This document shows positions 48,785 through 59,016 of a stretch of 64,000 bases of DNA, piece by piece. A program made the translations under genes and the position numbers. The first letter of the stretch is position 1, and each line of letters starts with the position of its first letter. Below the pieces are notes generated by a model. It saw only the letters and a program-made list of their open reading frames with translations, searched no databases and was not told the origin of the DNA. The stretch lies in contig NZ_OZ060405.1 of the NCBI RefSeq assembly GCF_964059145.1, forward strand, positions 1 to 64,000, in the 5' to 3' direction. Source of the stretch: Buchnera aphidicola (Protaphis terricola). GTDB taxonomy: Bacteria > Pseudomonadota > Gammaproteobacteria > Enterobacterales > Enterobacteriaceae.

Positions 48785-49672
48785 ATGAATTTTTTAAAAA
48801 ATAAATATCATGAAGATATAATTAATCAAAAATTAAATAACTTAAATACGATTATACAATGTTCTTTTGAATTTTTTCCACCTAAAAATATAAATTTAGA
48901 AAAAAAATTATTTTCTTCTATAGAACAATTAATTCAATTGAAACCATTTTTTTTTTCTGTCACTTATGGTGCAAATAGTGGTGAGCGTAAAAAAACATAT
49001 GATACTGTAAAAAAAATATACAATAAAACAGGTGTTATTACTACTCCACATTTAACTTGTGTTGATTCTACACCGAATGAACTAAAAGAAATAGCAAAAT
49101 TTTATTGGGAAAATGGTATTCGAAGTATATTTGCATTAAGAGGAGATTCAAATAACATTAATTATCAACATAAAATGTATGCTTTTGATTTAGTTTATTT
49201 ATTAAAAAAAGTTGCTAATTTTGATATTTCTGTAGCAGCTTATCCAGAAATACATCCAGAAGCAAGAGATGCTAAATCTGATATTTTAAATTTAAAGAGA
49301 AAAATTGAAGCAGGTGCTAATCGAGCTATCACTCAATTTTTTTTTAATACTGAAAGTTATTTACGTTTTAGAGATAATTGTATAAAAAATAATATCAATG
49401 TAGAAATTATACCTGGTATATTACCTATTTATAATTTTAATCAGTTAAAACGATTTTCTGAATTAACTAATGTTCAAATTCCATATTGGATGTTTGAAAT
49501 ATTTAAAGAATTAGATAATGATTTACATACTCAAAAAATAATAGGTACAAGTATAATTATAGATATTATAAAGAATTTATATAAAGAAGGGGTAAGAAAT
49601 TTTCATTTTTATACGTTAAATCAATCAGATATAGTATACTCTATATGTCGTTTATTTGGTTTTGGGAGTTAA
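48785..49672 (+). CDS. metF: 5,10-methylenetetrahydrofolate reductase MetF
   Basis: MetF is a flavoprotein that makes methyl-THF for MetE. The 295 residues (E. coli 296) show the catalytic-Glu motif SFEFFPP, SVTYGANSGERKKTYD, ALRGDSNN and the FAD-site segment FDISVAAYPEIHPEA. The start aligns with E. coli; ATGGAGTTCTATAAAA before it supplies GGAG. It is divergent from murB. No MetJ box was seen upstream. Confidence 0.97.
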   Translation: MNFLKNKYHEDIINQKLNNLNTIIQCSFEFFPPKNINLEKKLFSSIEQLIQLKPFFFSVTYGANSGERKKTYDTVKKIYNKTGVITTPHLTCVDSTPNELKEIAKFYWENGIRSIFALRGDSNNINYQHKMYAFDLVYLLKKVANFDISVAAYPEIHPEARDAKSDILNLKRKIEAGANRAITQFFFNTESYLRFRDNCIKNNINVEIIPGILPIYNFNQLKRFSELTNVQIPYWMFEIFKELDNDLHTQKIIGTSIIIDIIKNLYKEGVRNFHFYTLNQSDIVYSICRLFGFGS

Positions 49673-50113
49673 AATATATATATTTTTTAAAAAAATTTTA
49701 ATTAAATTAGTCGTTATGTTTTAAGATATATTTCAAAGTAATAAAATTATTTTAGATGAGATAACTATTTTATCTAGAAAAAATTAATTAGTATTATTTT
49801 TATCTTTTAATTCGATTAAATAATTAAAAAACATTTATTAAAAATAAATAAAATATTTATTAAAAATAATTTTTTAATAAATATTTTAGATAGGTTTTAA
49901 TTTAATAGCTTTTATCTTATTTTATATATTATTTATTAATAAAATGTCTATTACTAAAATAATACAATTATAAAATTACATTCAATTTAATTCAATTTTT
50001 TTTAAATATTTTTCAAACAGCAGGATATTAAAAATTTTAAATATTATATTAAAAAACATATATGTTAATATGTATTATGCTTTTATTTTAATTTTCTTAC
50101 TAGGGCATAAAAA
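49673..50113. other. metF-argG spacer at the argECB position, no gene seen
   Basis: These 441 bases occupy the place where related Buchnera, as I recall, carry argE, argC and argB between metF and argG. No open frame or recognisable fragment of those genes remains. The spacer holds a perfect 18-bp AT hairpin (49849-49888), a short AGATAA/TTATCT stem (49759-49775), a 15-bp direct repeat (49833-49847 and 49855-49869), and presumably the argG promoter near its right end. Confidence 0.55.
49849..49888. repeat. perfect 18-bp AT-only inverted repeat
   Basis: Arms 49849-49866 and 49871-49888 are exact reverse complements around the tetraloop TAAT. There is no G or C in the 40 bases. It lies 176 bases after metF and 225 before argG. 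It may be a terminator remnant, a relic of slippage-made palindromes, or an mRNA end. The pairing is exact; the role is unknown. Confidence 0.7.
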
Positions 50114-51322
50114 ATGGTTAATAATTTAGAAAAAGTTGTATTAGCATATTCAGGAGGATTAGATACCTCTGCAATTATTCCTTGGTTAAAAGAAACTTAT
50201 AAAGTTGATGTAATTGCTTTTGTAGCTGATGTTGGACAGTCAAAAAATGATTTATGTGGTATCGAAGAAAAAGCATTAAAGTCAGGAGCGTCTAGTTGTC
50301 ATATTTTTGATTTAAAAGATGAGTTTGTAGAAAATTATGTATTTCCTATATTAAAAACCGGCGCTTTATATCAAGGTTTATATTTATTGGGAACAGCATT
50401 ATCAAGACCAATTATAGCAAAAAAACAAGTAGAATTGGCACAAAAAATTGGAGCAAAATTTTTATGTCATGGAGCTACTGGAAAAGGAAATGATCAAATT
50501 CGTTTTGAAATGACTTATGCATCTTTAGCACCTAATCTTTCAATTATTGCTCCTTGGCGTGAATGGAATTTAAATTCAAGAGAATTATTATTAAATTATT
50601 TGAATAAAAAAAATATTTCTACTACAGCAACTTTAGAAAAAATTTATAGTAAAGATGAAAATGCATTGCATATTTCTACAGAAGGAGGGATTCTTGAAGA
50701 TATTTGGCAGAAAACAAATAAAGACTGTTGGAGTTGGACAGTAGATCCAGAAAAAGCTCCAGAAGTAGCAGAATATATTTTATTAAATATTGTTAAAGGT
50801 TCAGTAGTATCTATTAACAATAAAATTTTAACTCCTTTACAATGTATTATCCAATTAAATAAGATTGGTTCAATACATGGAATAGGACGATTAGATCTCG
50901 TTGAAAATAGAATTATTGGAATAAAATCTAGAGGGTGTTATGAAACGCCTGGTGGTACAATTATTTATGTAGCTTTACGAGCTATCGAGCAGTTAGTTTT
51001 TGATCGAGAAAGCTTTAAATGGAGAGAAAAAATTGCTTTAGAAATGTCTTCAGTAGTATATGATGGTCGTTGGTTTACTCCAATTCGAAAATCTTTACAA
51101 TGCGCTATAGATTCATTGTTTTCTGAAGTTAATGGAGAGGTAATGTTAAAATTATATAAAGGTAGTGTTGTAGCAGTTCAAAGAAAGTCTTTAAATTCAT
51201 TATATTCAAAAGAATATGCTACTTTTAATCAAGATAATGTTTATAAGCATTCAGATGCGGAAGGATTTATTCGTTTATTTTCTTTATCTTCGAGAATACG
51301 TGCTTTAACTAAGTTAAAATAG
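50114..51322 (+). CDS. argG: argininosuccinate synthase
   Basis: ArgG condenses citrulline and aspartate with ATP. The 402 residues belong to the shorter subfamily and not to the roughly 447-residue E. coli K-12 type. The ATP pyrophosphatase loop is AYSGGLDTS (11-19), with HGATGKGNDQIRFE and GIGRLDLVENRIIGIKSRG following. The C-terminus ends GFIRLFSLSSRIRAL. It precedes argH, as in argECBGH operons of other enterobacteria, but argECB are not there. Confidence 0.97.
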   Translation: MVNNLEKVVLAYSGGLDTSAIIPWLKETYKVDVIAFVADVGQSKNDLCGIEEKALKSGASSCHIFDLKDEFVENYVFPILKTGALYQGLYLLGTALSRPIIAKKQVELAQKIGAKFLCHGATGKGNDQIRFEMTYASLAPNLSIIAPWREWNLNSRELLLNYLNKKNISTTATLEKIYSKDENALHISTEGGILEDIWQKTNKDCWSWTVDPEKAPEVAEYILLNIVKGSVVSINNKILTPLQCIIQLNKIGSIHGIGRLDLVENRIIGIKSRGCYETPGGTIIYVALRAIEQLVFDRESFKWREKIALEMSSVVYDGRWFTPIRKSLQCAIDSLFSEVNGEVMLKLYKGSVVAVQRKSLNSLYSKEYATFNQDNVYKHSDAEGFIRLFSLSSRIRALTKLK

Positions 51323-51393
51323 TTTTTATATTTTTTATTTGTATATGTTGATTACTGAATTAATTATTTTATTACTTTTATTAGAGAAAATAT

Positions 51394-52773
51394 ATGTCGC
51401 TTTGGGGTGGAAGATTCATTAATGAATCGAATAAATTATTTGAAGAATTTAATGCTTCTTTATCATTTGATTATAATTTAGTTAAAGAAGATATATTTGC
51501 TTCAATTGCTTGGTCTAAAGCATTACTTGAAATTGGTGTTTTAACAAATATTGAACAAAAAAAAATCGAGTCAGCGTTGATTTCTTTAAAAAAAGAAGTC
51601 AATATAAATCCAAAAAAAATTCTTAAAAGTAATTGTGAAGATATTCATAGTTGGATAGAAAAAAACCTTATTAAAAAAATAGGAGATATAGGAAAAAAAT
51701 TACATACTGGAAGAAGTCGAAATGATCAAATTACAACTGATTTAAAATTATGGTGTAGAAGCAATATAAAAATTTTATTAAAGAATATTTTAAATTTACA
51801 GAAACAATTTGTTTTAACAGCCGAAATGAATATCGATGTTATTATTCCTGGATATACTCATTTACAACGTGCTCAACCTATTACATTTGCATATTGGTGT
51901 TTAGCATATATTGAAATGTTAAAACGAGATTTTAGTCGTCTAGAAGATACTTTAAAAAGATTAAATATTAGTCCTTTAGGTTCAGGTGCTTTATCAGGAA
52001 CTGGATGGAATATTGATCGTGAAAAATTAGCTTTATCTATGGGTTTTACTACTTCAACTGAAAATGCATTAGATAGTGTTTCAGATAGAGATTATGTTAT
52101 AGAGCTATTATCATCTGCATCAATTAGTATGATGCATTTATCTAGATTTTCTGAAGATTTAATTTTTTTTAATTCTAGTGAAGCAAATTTTATTGAACTA
52201 TCTGATGCTATTACATCAGGTTCTTCCCTTATGCCTCAAAAAAAAAATCCAGATGCATTAGAATTAATACGTGGTAAATGTGGACGTGTTTATGGTTCTT
52301 TATTTTCTATTTTAGTTGTTTTAAAAGGTTTACCTTTATCTTACAATAAAGACATGCAAGAAGATAAAGAAAATCTTTTTAACACTATCTATACTTGGAA
52401 TTATTCATTATTAATATCTTCTTTAGTTTTAAAAAATATTAAGTTAAATCGTCAAATATGTTATGATGCAGCAGAAAAAGGTTACTCTAATGCAACAGAA
52501 GTAGCAGATTATTTAGTTAGAAAGGGTATATCTTTTAGAGAAGCACATAATATAGTTGGTAAAATAGTTTTACATGCTATAGATATAAAAAAATCTTTAA
52601 GTCATTTAGATTTATCTATATTTAAAAAGTATAGTAATTATATAGAGAATGATATATACGATCACATTACTTTAAGTGCATGTATTAAAAAACATTTATC
52701 AAAAGGTGGGGTTTCGTTTAATCAAGTTAAGAAGAAAATTATAAAAGAAAAAATTCGATTAAATATTTCATAA
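51394..52773 (+). CDS. argH: argininosuccinate lyase
   Basis: ArgH splits argininosuccinate into arginine and fumarate. The 459 residues (E. coli 457) carry the superfamily signature [15 protein letters not shown], the catalytic Ser loop, plus HTGRSRNDQ and the conserved His in [10 protein letters not shown]. The codons for MPQKKNP contain an in-frame A10 run at 52238-52247, the run length that breaks murB. It follows argG by 71 bases and ends at a strong hairpin. Confidence 0.97.
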   Translation: MSLWGGRFINESNKLFEEFNASLSFDYNLVKEDIFASIAWSKALLEIGVLTNIEQKKIESALISLKKEVNINPKKILKSNCEDIHSWIEKNLIKKIGDIGKKLHTGRSRNDQITTDLKLWCRSNIKILLKNILNLQKQFVLTAEMNIDVIIPGYTHLQRAQPITFAYWCLAYIEMLKRDFSRLEDTLKRLNISPLGSGALSGTGWNIDREKLALSMGFTTSTENALDSVSDRDYVIELLSSASISMMHLSRFSEDLIFFNSSEANFIELSDAITSGSSLMPQKKNPDALELIRGKCGRVYGSLFSILVVLKGLPLSYNKDMQEDKENLFNTIYTWNYSLLISSLVLKNIKLNRQICYDAAEKGYSNATEVADYLVRKGISFREAHNIVGKIVLHAIDIKKSLSHLDLSIFKKYSNYIENDIYDHITLSACIKKHLSKGGVSFNQVKKKIIKEKIRLNIS

Positions 52774-52806
52774 AATTTTTTATTAGTAGTGAATAGTTTT
52801 TTATTT

Positions 52807-52841
52807 CTTTAGGCATTTAATTTTTTTTTAAATGCCAAAAG
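52807..52841 (+). terminator. argH terminator hairpin
   Basis: GGCATTTAA (52812-52820) and TTAAATGCC (52828-52836) pair around a T7 loop. The stem continues past one A-A mismatch with CTTT/AAAG. It lies 34 bases after the argH stop and about 50 bases before yibN. No terminal U-run is seen. Confidence 0.7.
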
Positions 52842-52892
52842 CTTAATAATTAAGATTATTATAATTTATAATAAATAAAAGGTTATTATTAC

Positions 52893-53330
52893 GTGAATAA
52901 TATATTATTTTTTATTTCTAATCATTTATTGCTTAGTATTATATGGTTTTTTTTTCTTTTTATGATTATTTTTTTGTCTTTTAATAAATTTAATTTTAAA
53001 GGAAAAATAATTAGTAGTTTTGATGCAGTAAAATTAATTAATGAAAAAAATGTTACTATAATAGATACACGGTCTTTAGAATTATATAATGATGGTCATA
53101 TTTTAAATTCTATTCATATTCCATTAAATAATAATTTTTTAAAAAAAATTCAAGATTTAAATTTACCTTCTATTCAACCTATTATTTTAATAATTAATTT
53201 ATCAGATAATAATAATAAATATATTCAAAAACTTTTAATTGATAGAAGAAATAATATTTATATTTTAAACAATGGTATGTATTCTTGGAAGACAGATAAT
53301 CTTCCTATTATTGTAAATAAAAAAAAATAG
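52893..53330 (+). CDS. yibN: membrane-anchored rhodanese-like protein YibN, catalytic Cys lost
   Basis: YibN is an inner-membrane rhodanese-fold protein of poorly known role; E. coli YibN has been linked to membrane-protein insertion. The 145 residues (E. coli 143) start at GTG with an N-terminal membrane helix, then the rhodanese domain (VTIIDTRSLELYNDGHILNSIHIP; C-terminal GMYSWKTDNLPIIV). The active-site loop, CQEPAN in E. coli, reads NKYIQK here, and the protein has no Cys at all. Sulfurtransferase activity is therefore unlikely. In E. coli grxC follows; here secB is next. Confidence 0.85.
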   Translation: MNNILFFISNHLLLSIIWFFFLFMIIFLSFNKFNFKGKIISSFDAVKLINEKNVTIIDTRSLELYNDGHILNSIHIPLNNNFLKKIQDLNLPSIQPIILIINLSDNNNKYIQKLLIDRRNNIYILNNGMYSWKTDNLPIIVNKKK

Positions 53331-53375
53331 TTATTAAATAAACTTTTAATTAGAATATTAAATATTGGAATATTT

Positions 53376-53804
53376 ATGTCAGAAAAAAAAATAAAACAAA
53401 AAATTTTTTCTATTCAAAGAATTTATGTAAAAGATATTTCTTTTGAGGCTCCACATACACCTGAAATTTTTAAAATATCTACTGTTCCAACTATGAAATT
53501 TAATATTGATACAGATATTAAAAAATTAAAATTAAATATTTTTGAAATTATTTTAAAAGTGAGGGTAATAGTTAAAGATAAAACAAATTTAGTTTTTTTA
53601 TGCGATGTTCATCAGGCTGGAATTTTTTTAATTGACAATTTTTATGAAGAAGAATTAAAACATTGTTTAGCTGTATATTGTCCAAATATTTTATTTCCAT
53701 ACGCTAGATCATGTATATCTCATTTAGTATCTTATGGTAGCTTTCCTCAATTAAATCTTGAACCTATTAATTTTGATAATATTTTTAATAAACAATTAAA
53801 ATAA
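53376..53804 (+). CDS. secB: protein-export chaperone SecB
   Basis: SecB holds preproteins unfolded and hands them to SecA. The 142 residues (E. coli 155) show the conserved IYVKDISFEAPHTPEIF, HQAGIF, CPNILFPYARSCISHLV and FPQLNLEPINFD segments. The charged C-terminal tail that binds SecA zinc is shortened. grxC before it and gpsA after it, present in E. coli, are both missing at this locus. Confidence 0.95.
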   Translation: MSEKKIKQKIFSIQRIYVKDISFEAPHTPEIFKISTVPTMKFNIDTDIKKLKLNIFEIILKVRVIVKDKTNLVFLCDVHQAGIFLIDNFYEEELKHCLAVYCPNILFPYARSCISHLVSYGSFPQLNLEPINFDNIFNKQLK

Positions 53805-53885
53805 AAAAATTATATAAATTAAAATTAACATATATAATAATTTTAATAGTAAATATTTTTAAATTTTATTTTAAGGGAACAATTT

Positions 53886-54716
53886 ATGTCTTATCTAAAA
53901 ATTTTAAAATTATGGAATATAATACTATATGAGGCTAAAATTGCATCAAGAAAAGAACCGATTTTATTTGATTTGTATAATAAAAATATATTACAACATA
54001 AAACATTGAGTAACTCTTTGAGTGATATTTTATCAAGTAAATTATCTACTTCATTAGTATCTAGAAAAAATATGTATAATATTTTTAATACAATATATTT
54101 AAATAATTTTTTTATATTAAAATTAGTAGTTAAAGATTTAAAAGCTATTGTAAAAAGAGATCCAGTTGTAAAAGATTATTTAACTCCATTTTTATATTTT
54201 AAAGGTTTTCACGCATTAGAGTCTTATAGATTGAGCAATTATTTATGGCATCAAAAAAATTATTATTTATCTATATATTTACAAAGTAGAATTTCTAATG
54301 TTTTTTCTGTTGACATTCATCCAGCTGCATCTCTTGGTTCTGGTATTATGATGGATCATGCAACTGGAATTGTAATTGGTGAAGGGGTAATTATAGAAGA
54401 TGATGTTTCTATATTACATTCTGTAACTTTAGGTGGAACAGGAAAAAATCATAGTAAAAACAGACATCCCATTATTAGAAAAAAAGTAAGTATAGGCGCA
54501 GGAGCAAAAATATTAGGTAATATTGAAATTGGATCTCAATCAATAATAGGAGCTGGTTCAGTAGTTGTAAAAAATGTTCCACCTTATGTTACAGTTGCCG
54601 GTGTTCCTGCTAAAATTATAAATAGATTAAATAATAAAAGTTACACTTTCCATCAAACAGATCAAAATAATTTTATAGATTCTTTAGAACAATTTCAATA
54701 TGGAGATGGTATTTAG
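53886..54716 (+). CDS. cysE: serine O-acetyltransferase
   Basis: CysE acetylates serine with acetyl-CoA, the committed step to cysteine. The 276 residues (E. coli 273) have an N-terminal helical domain (LWNIILYEAKIASRKEPIL) and the left-handed beta helix (MMDHATGIVIGEGV with catalytic Asp-His, SVTLGGTGK, GAGAKILGN, AGVPAKI). The C-terminal tail differs from E. coli where Met256, key for cysteine feedback, lies; Thr seems to be aligned here. TTAAGGGAAC precedes ATG. Confidence 0.96.
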   Translation: MSYLKILKLWNIILYEAKIASRKEPILFDLYNKNILQHKTLSNSLSDILSSKLSTSLVSRKNMYNIFNTIYLNNFFILKLVVKDLKAIVKRDPVVKDYLTPFLYFKGFHALESYRLSNYLWHQKNYYLSIYLQSRISNVFSVDIHPAASLGSGIMMDHATGIVIGEGVIIEDDVSILHSVTLGGTGKNHSKNRHPIIRKKVSIGAGAKILGNIEIGSQSIIGAGSVVVKNVPPYVTVAGVPAKIINRLNNKSYTFHQTDQNNFIDSLEQFQYGDGI

Positions 54717-54813
54717 TATTTTTAAATTAAAACTCCTGTTTTTATTAAAAACATATTTTTAGTATGATTTATCACAGAAGTTTTATCGCTTATTTTATAT
54801 ATTAAATAAAATT

Positions 54814-56679
54814 TTAGTCATCTAAAAAACTACGTAATACTTCAGATCTACTTGGATGACGTAACTTTCTTAATGCTTTTGCTTCGATTTGTCTAATTCT
54901 TTCTCTTGTTACGTCAAATTGTTTTCCAACTTCTTCTAAAGTATGATCAGTACTCATATCAATCCCAAAACGCATTCGAAGAACTTTTGCTTCTCTTGCT
55001 GTTAGTCCTGATAGAACATTGTGTGTTGCTGTTCTTAAACTTTCAGATGTAGCTGATTCAAGCGGTAATTCTAATGTAGTATCTTCTATAAAGTCACCTA
55101 AATGTGAATCATCATCATCACCTATCGGAGTTTCCATAGATACAGGTTCTTTAGCAATTTTTAAAACTTTTCTAATTTTATCTTCAGGAATTAACATTTT
55201 TTCAGAAAGTTCTTCTGGAGTTGGTTCACGCCCTGTTTCTTGTAATATTTGCCTAGAAATTCGATTTAATTTATTAATAGTTTCTATCATATGTACAGGT
55301 ATTCGAATAGTTCTTGCTTGATCTGCAATAGATCGAGTAATAGCTTGTCGAATCCACCAAGTTGCATAAGTTGAAAATTTATATCCACGACGATATTCAA
55401 ATTTATCGACTGCTTTCATTAAACCTATATTACCTTCTTGGATTAAATCTAAAAATTGTAATCCTCTATTAGTATATTTTTTTGCAATAGAAATCACTAA
55501 TCTTAAGTTTGCTTCTACCATTTCTTTTTTTGCTCTTTTAGCTTTTGCTTCACCAATAGACATTCTTTTATTAATATCTTTTACTTCTTCAATAGTTAAA
55601 CCTGTTTCTTCTTCTATATTTTTTAATTTTTTAATACTGATTAAAATTTTTTCTTCAATTTTATTAAAATTTTTAGACCATTCATGATTTTCTTTTTTTT
55701 CTTTTATAAACCAATCTATATTTGTTTTTTGTGTTGAAAAAATTTGTATAAAATTTTTTTTCGGCATTTTACATTCATCAACGCATAATTTCATGATTAT
55801 TTTTTCTTGTTTTCTTACTCTTTTCATCATATTACGCATATTATTAACTAAATGATCAAATTGTTTTGGAACTAATCTAAATTGTTTAAAAATTTCAGAA
55901 AGATTATAAATTTCTAATAATGAATCTTTATGATTTCTATTTTTAATTTTAATTGTATTACTTGTATTAGTATATTGTTTTCTTAAAGCAGAAAATTTTT
56001 CATTTGCTAATTCTGGATCGATACTATTTTCTTCATCTTCTTCATCTTCATTTACTGTATCTTCATCTTCTTCATCTCTATTTATTTTATTTTCATCATT
56101 AGTAACTTCATCTAAAAGTTCAGATTCTAAATTAATATTACTTGGAGTTGGTAAGATTTCTTTCATATCAGGGTCAACAAAACCCGTTATAATATCAGAT
56201 AATCTAATTTGACCTGTTTTAATTCGATCATATTGCTCTAAAAGATAAGTAATAGCTTCTGGATATTCTGATACTGATGATTGTACTTGATTAATTCCTT
56301 CTTCAATACGTTTTGCTATATCAATTTCTCCTTCTCTTGTAAGTAGTTCTACAGTACCCATTTCTCTCATATACATCCGAACAGGGTCTGTAGTTCTTCC
56401 TAATTCAGATTCAACACTAGATAATACTTGAGTGGCTGCTTCAACTGCATCTTCATCTGTATCTGTATTTATTTCATTTAAAATTAAATCATCTGCATCT
56501 GGAGCTTCTTCAACAACTTGAATTCCCATATCATTAATCATCTGAATAATATTATCAATTTGTTCAGAATCAATAATATCTTCTGGAAGATGATCATTAA
56601 CCTCGGCATAGGTTAAATATCCTTGCTCTTTACCATGTGTAACAAGTAGTTTAAGCTGTGATTTTGGGTTTTGATCCAT
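54814..56679 (-). CDS. rpoD: RNA polymerase sigma-70 (RpoD)
   Basis: This is the housekeeping sigma factor. From ATG 56679 there are 621 residues (E. coli 613), beginning [20 protein letters not shown]. An ATG 12 codons upstream is rejected for lack of homology. Region 1.1, region 1.2 ([22 protein letters not shown]), an acidic linker, region 2 ([35 protein letters not shown]) and region 4.2 ([20 protein letters not shown]) are intact. It is the last gene of the rpsU-dnaG-rpoD operon. Confidence 0.97.
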   Translation of the reverse strand: MDQNPKSQLKLLVTHGKEQGYLTYAEVNDHLPEDIIDSEQIDNIIQMINDMGIQVVEEAPDADDLILNEINTDTDEDAVEAATQVLSSVESELGRTTDPVRMYMREMGTVELLTREGEIDIAKRIEEGINQVQSSVSEYPEAITYLLEQYDRIKTGQIRLSDIITGFVDPDMKEILPTPSNINLESELLDEVTNDENKINRDEEDEDTVNEDEEDEENSIDPELANEKFSALRKQYTNTSNTIKIKNRNHKDSLLEIYNLSEIFKQFRLVPKQFDHLVNNMRNMMKRVRKQEKIIMKLCVDECKMPKKNFIQIFSTQKTNIDWFIKEKKENHEWSKNFNKIEEKILISIKKLKNIEEETGLTIEEVKDINKRMSIGEAKAKRAKKEMVEANLRLVISIAKKYTNRGLQFLDLIQEGNIGLMKAVDKFEYRRGYKFSTYATWWIRQAITRSIADQARTIRIPVHMIETINKLNRISRQILQETGREPTPEELSEKMLIPEDKIRKVLKIAKEPVSMETPIGDDDDSHLGDFIEDTTLELPLESATSESLRTATHNVLSGLTAREAKVLRMRFGIDMSTDHTLEEVGKQFDVTRERIRQIEAKALRKLRHPSRSEVLRSFLDD

Positions 56680-56816
56680 AAGAAAATATCCAAATTTTGT
56701 TAATATAATGAACATTAATTGACATTTTAGTCAATAATAAATATAAATAAAATATTTCAATTTTTTTAAGATATATTATAAAGGTAATTTTTAATGGATA
56801 TTATAAAAATAATTAA

Positions 56817-58553
56817 TTATTTTTTTAGTTTTTTATTGATAGACCAAATTTCTTGTTTTTCATAGATTGTAAGACCATGAATCCTTTCTTTTGAAATTAA
56901 ATATTTTTGTCTTATTTCTAGATTTTTTTTGTGTATATTTTTTAATAAATCTAAAAACATATTTTCAATCTTTTCTTCAATGATCATATGATCCCATATT
57001 GAAAGAGTTTTTAAAATATTAATGATTTTACTACCTCTATAAAATTCTAATAATTGTCCTGTATTAATGTTGGGATGAGTTTTACATATTTTTAAAATAT
57101 TTAAAAAAATAGAAATTCCTTTTATTTTTGAATTTTCTAAGTTTTTTTTTGAAACTACTAAATTTGATAAATTAGGATTTTGAATAAGAAGTCCGATTAA
57201 TTTTTGCATCAAAGTGCGTTTATTTTGTTTATATTGTATATTTTTATTTTTTTGTTCTTTTTCATATAAAAATTTTTCAAATTGATTATCATCTAAAATT
57301 CCTATAATTCTCCCTAATATTTGTCGTAAATAGATTCTTATAATTTCACTAGGTATAAGATTAATTAAAGGTAAAGCACGGATACTTAAATAAAATTTAT
57401 CATTATTAGATGATAAATCAACTCCATTTAAAATGTTCTTAAAAAAGAATTCAGACATTTTTATAGAATTTTTAATACGTAATTGAAATTTTTTTGCTCC
57501 TTCTTTTTTAATTATTGTATCTGGATCTTCATTTTCAGGTAATATAATAAATTTTATAGTTTTTTTATCAGATATATATGGTAATGTTATTTTTAATGCT
57601 CTCCATGAAGCAGTTTTACCTGCATCGTCACCATCATAACAGTATATAATTGTATCAGTATGTCGAAAAAGTATTTTTATATGTTCTTTTGTAATTGATG
57701 TTCCTAAAGAAGAAACAACATAATTAATTTTATTTTGAATCAGCATAATAACATCAATATATCCTTCTACAACTAATATATATTCTGGTTTAAAAAATTT
57801 TTTTTTAAGTTGATATAATCCGTAAATTTGTTTACTTTTATAAAAAATATTTGTTTCAGAAGAATTTATATATTTTGGAAAAATATTTCTTATTGATCTA
57901 CCACCAAACCCGATAGTTTTACCATTTATATCATGTATAGGAAAAATAATTCTACCTTGAAAAGGGTCATATTTTTTTTGATTTTTATTAGTAGAAATAA
58001 TTTTATAATTTAATAATTCTTTTTCAAGTTCTTTTTTTATATTAAGTTTTTCAGAGAAATTTTCCCAAGTAAAACTTGAAAAACCAATTTGAAAAAACTT
58101 AATCATATTTTTATTAATTCCTCTATTAATTAGATATTTATAAGCATTATTATTTAATTGTATGTTTTTTTGATATAATTTTGATATTTGATCTATTAAT
58201 GAATACAGTTTCTGTTTTTTTAAATAATTATTTTTTTCATATATAGTATTGTCTTGAAATGGAATTGTAATACCATGTATTGATGCTAGTTCTTCGATGC
58301 TTTCTATAAAAGTTAAATTTTCATAATTTATTAAAAAATCAATTGCATTTCCATGTTTTTTACATCCAAAGCAATAATAAAATTGTTTTTCATAACTTAC
58401 TGTAAAAGATGGTGTTTTATCATTGTGGAAAGGGCAATTAGTTTGGTAATTTTTACCATTTTTTTTTAATTTTATTCTTGTATTAATAAGATCAATAATA
58501 TTAGTTCGAAATAACAGATCATTAATAAAATATCTTGGTATTTTTACAGACAT
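56817..58553 (-). CDS. dnaG: DNA primase
   Basis: DnaG makes RNA primers at the fork. The 578 residues (E. coli 581) have the N-terminal zinc finger ([29 protein letters not shown], two Cys-X2-His/Cys pairs), the TOPRIM polymerase core ([30 protein letters not shown]) and the C-terminal DnaB-binding domain, the most divergent part. It is the middle gene of the macromolecular-synthesis operon. Confidence 0.96.
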   Translation of the reverse strand: MSVKIPRYFINDLLFRTNIIDLINTRIKLKKNGKNYQTNCPFHNDKTPSFTVSYEKQFYYCFGCKKHGNAIDFLINYENLTFIESIEELASIHGITIPFQDNTIYEKNNYLKKQKLYSLIDQISKLYQKNIQLNNNAYKYLINRGINKNMIKFFQIGFSSFTWENFSEKLNIKKELEKELLNYKIISTNKNQKKYDPFQGRIIFPIHDINGKTIGFGGRSIRNIFPKYINSSETNIFYKSKQIYGLYQLKKKFFKPEYILVVEGYIDVIMLIQNKINYVVSSLGTSITKEHIKILFRHTDTIIYCYDGDDAGKTASWRALKITLPYISDKKTIKFIILPENEDPDTIIKKEGAKKFQLRIKNSIKMSEFFFKNILNGVDLSSNNDKFYLSIRALPLINLIPSEIIRIYLRQILGRIIGILDDNQFEKFLYEKEQKNKNIQYKQNKRTLMQKLIGLLIQNPNLSNLVVSKKNLENSKIKGISIFLNILKICKTHPNINTGQLLEFYRGSKIINILKTLSIWDHMIIEEKIENMFLDLLKNIHKKNLEIRQKYLISKERIHGLTIYEKQEIWSINKKLKK

Positions 58554-58576
58554 ATATTTTTTATATAATATAATTT

Positions 58577-58596
58577 CCGTTCTTTTAAAAGAACGG
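58577..58596 (-). terminator. rpsU-dnaG intercistronic hairpin
   Basis: CCGTTCTTTTAAAAGAACGG is a perfect 20-base palindrome between the rpsU stop and the dnaG start. E. coli has a partial terminator (T1) at the same place that lowers dnaG relative to rpsU. The GC ends stand out in this spacer, so a retained attenuator is likely. Confidence 0.75.
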
Positions 58597-58611
58597 TTTG
58601 TTTAAATATTT

Positions 58612-58827
58612 TTAATACATACGAACACGTTTTGCATTTTCTCGTGTGAGCTTTTTAGCTAAACGTTTTACAGCAGAAGCTTTTGCTCGTTTTCTTTCAG
58701 TAGTAGGTTTTTCATAAAATTCTCTTCTTCTTATTTCTGCTAAAATTCCTGCTTTTTCACAGGCTCTTTTAAAACGACGAAGTGCTACATCAAATGGTTC
58801 ATTTTCACGTACTTTTATTATTGGCAT
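58612..58827 (-). CDS. rpsU: 30S ribosomal protein S21
   Basis: S21 is a small basic protein needed for initiation on the 30S subunit. The 71 residues equal E. coli's ([22 protein letters not shown]-terminal ENAKRVRMY) and are almost unchanged. It heads the rpsU-dnaG-rpoD operon and is divergent from tsaD across 189 AT-rich bases, as in E. coli. Confidence 0.98.
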   Translation of the reverse strand: MPIIKVRENEPFDVALRRFKRACEKAGILAEIRRREFYEKPTTERKRAKASAVKRLAKKLTRENAKRVRMY

Positions 58828-59016
58828 TGAATATTTGACCTCAAATATATATTTTTATAGTATGGTTTATATAGTATACAATTTAAATAAATTATTTAAT
58901 TTATAGATACAGTAAATCGTATCTTAATTGATATTCTATTCTAAAGTATCATTTTAGAACATTTTTTTTATTAATAGTATTAGATATTTTATTTATTTTA
59001 AAATAGGTATTATATA

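Noticed and set aside
49673..50113. Remnants of argE, argC or argB
   Set aside because: Nothing in the spacer could be translated into a recognisable fragment by eye.
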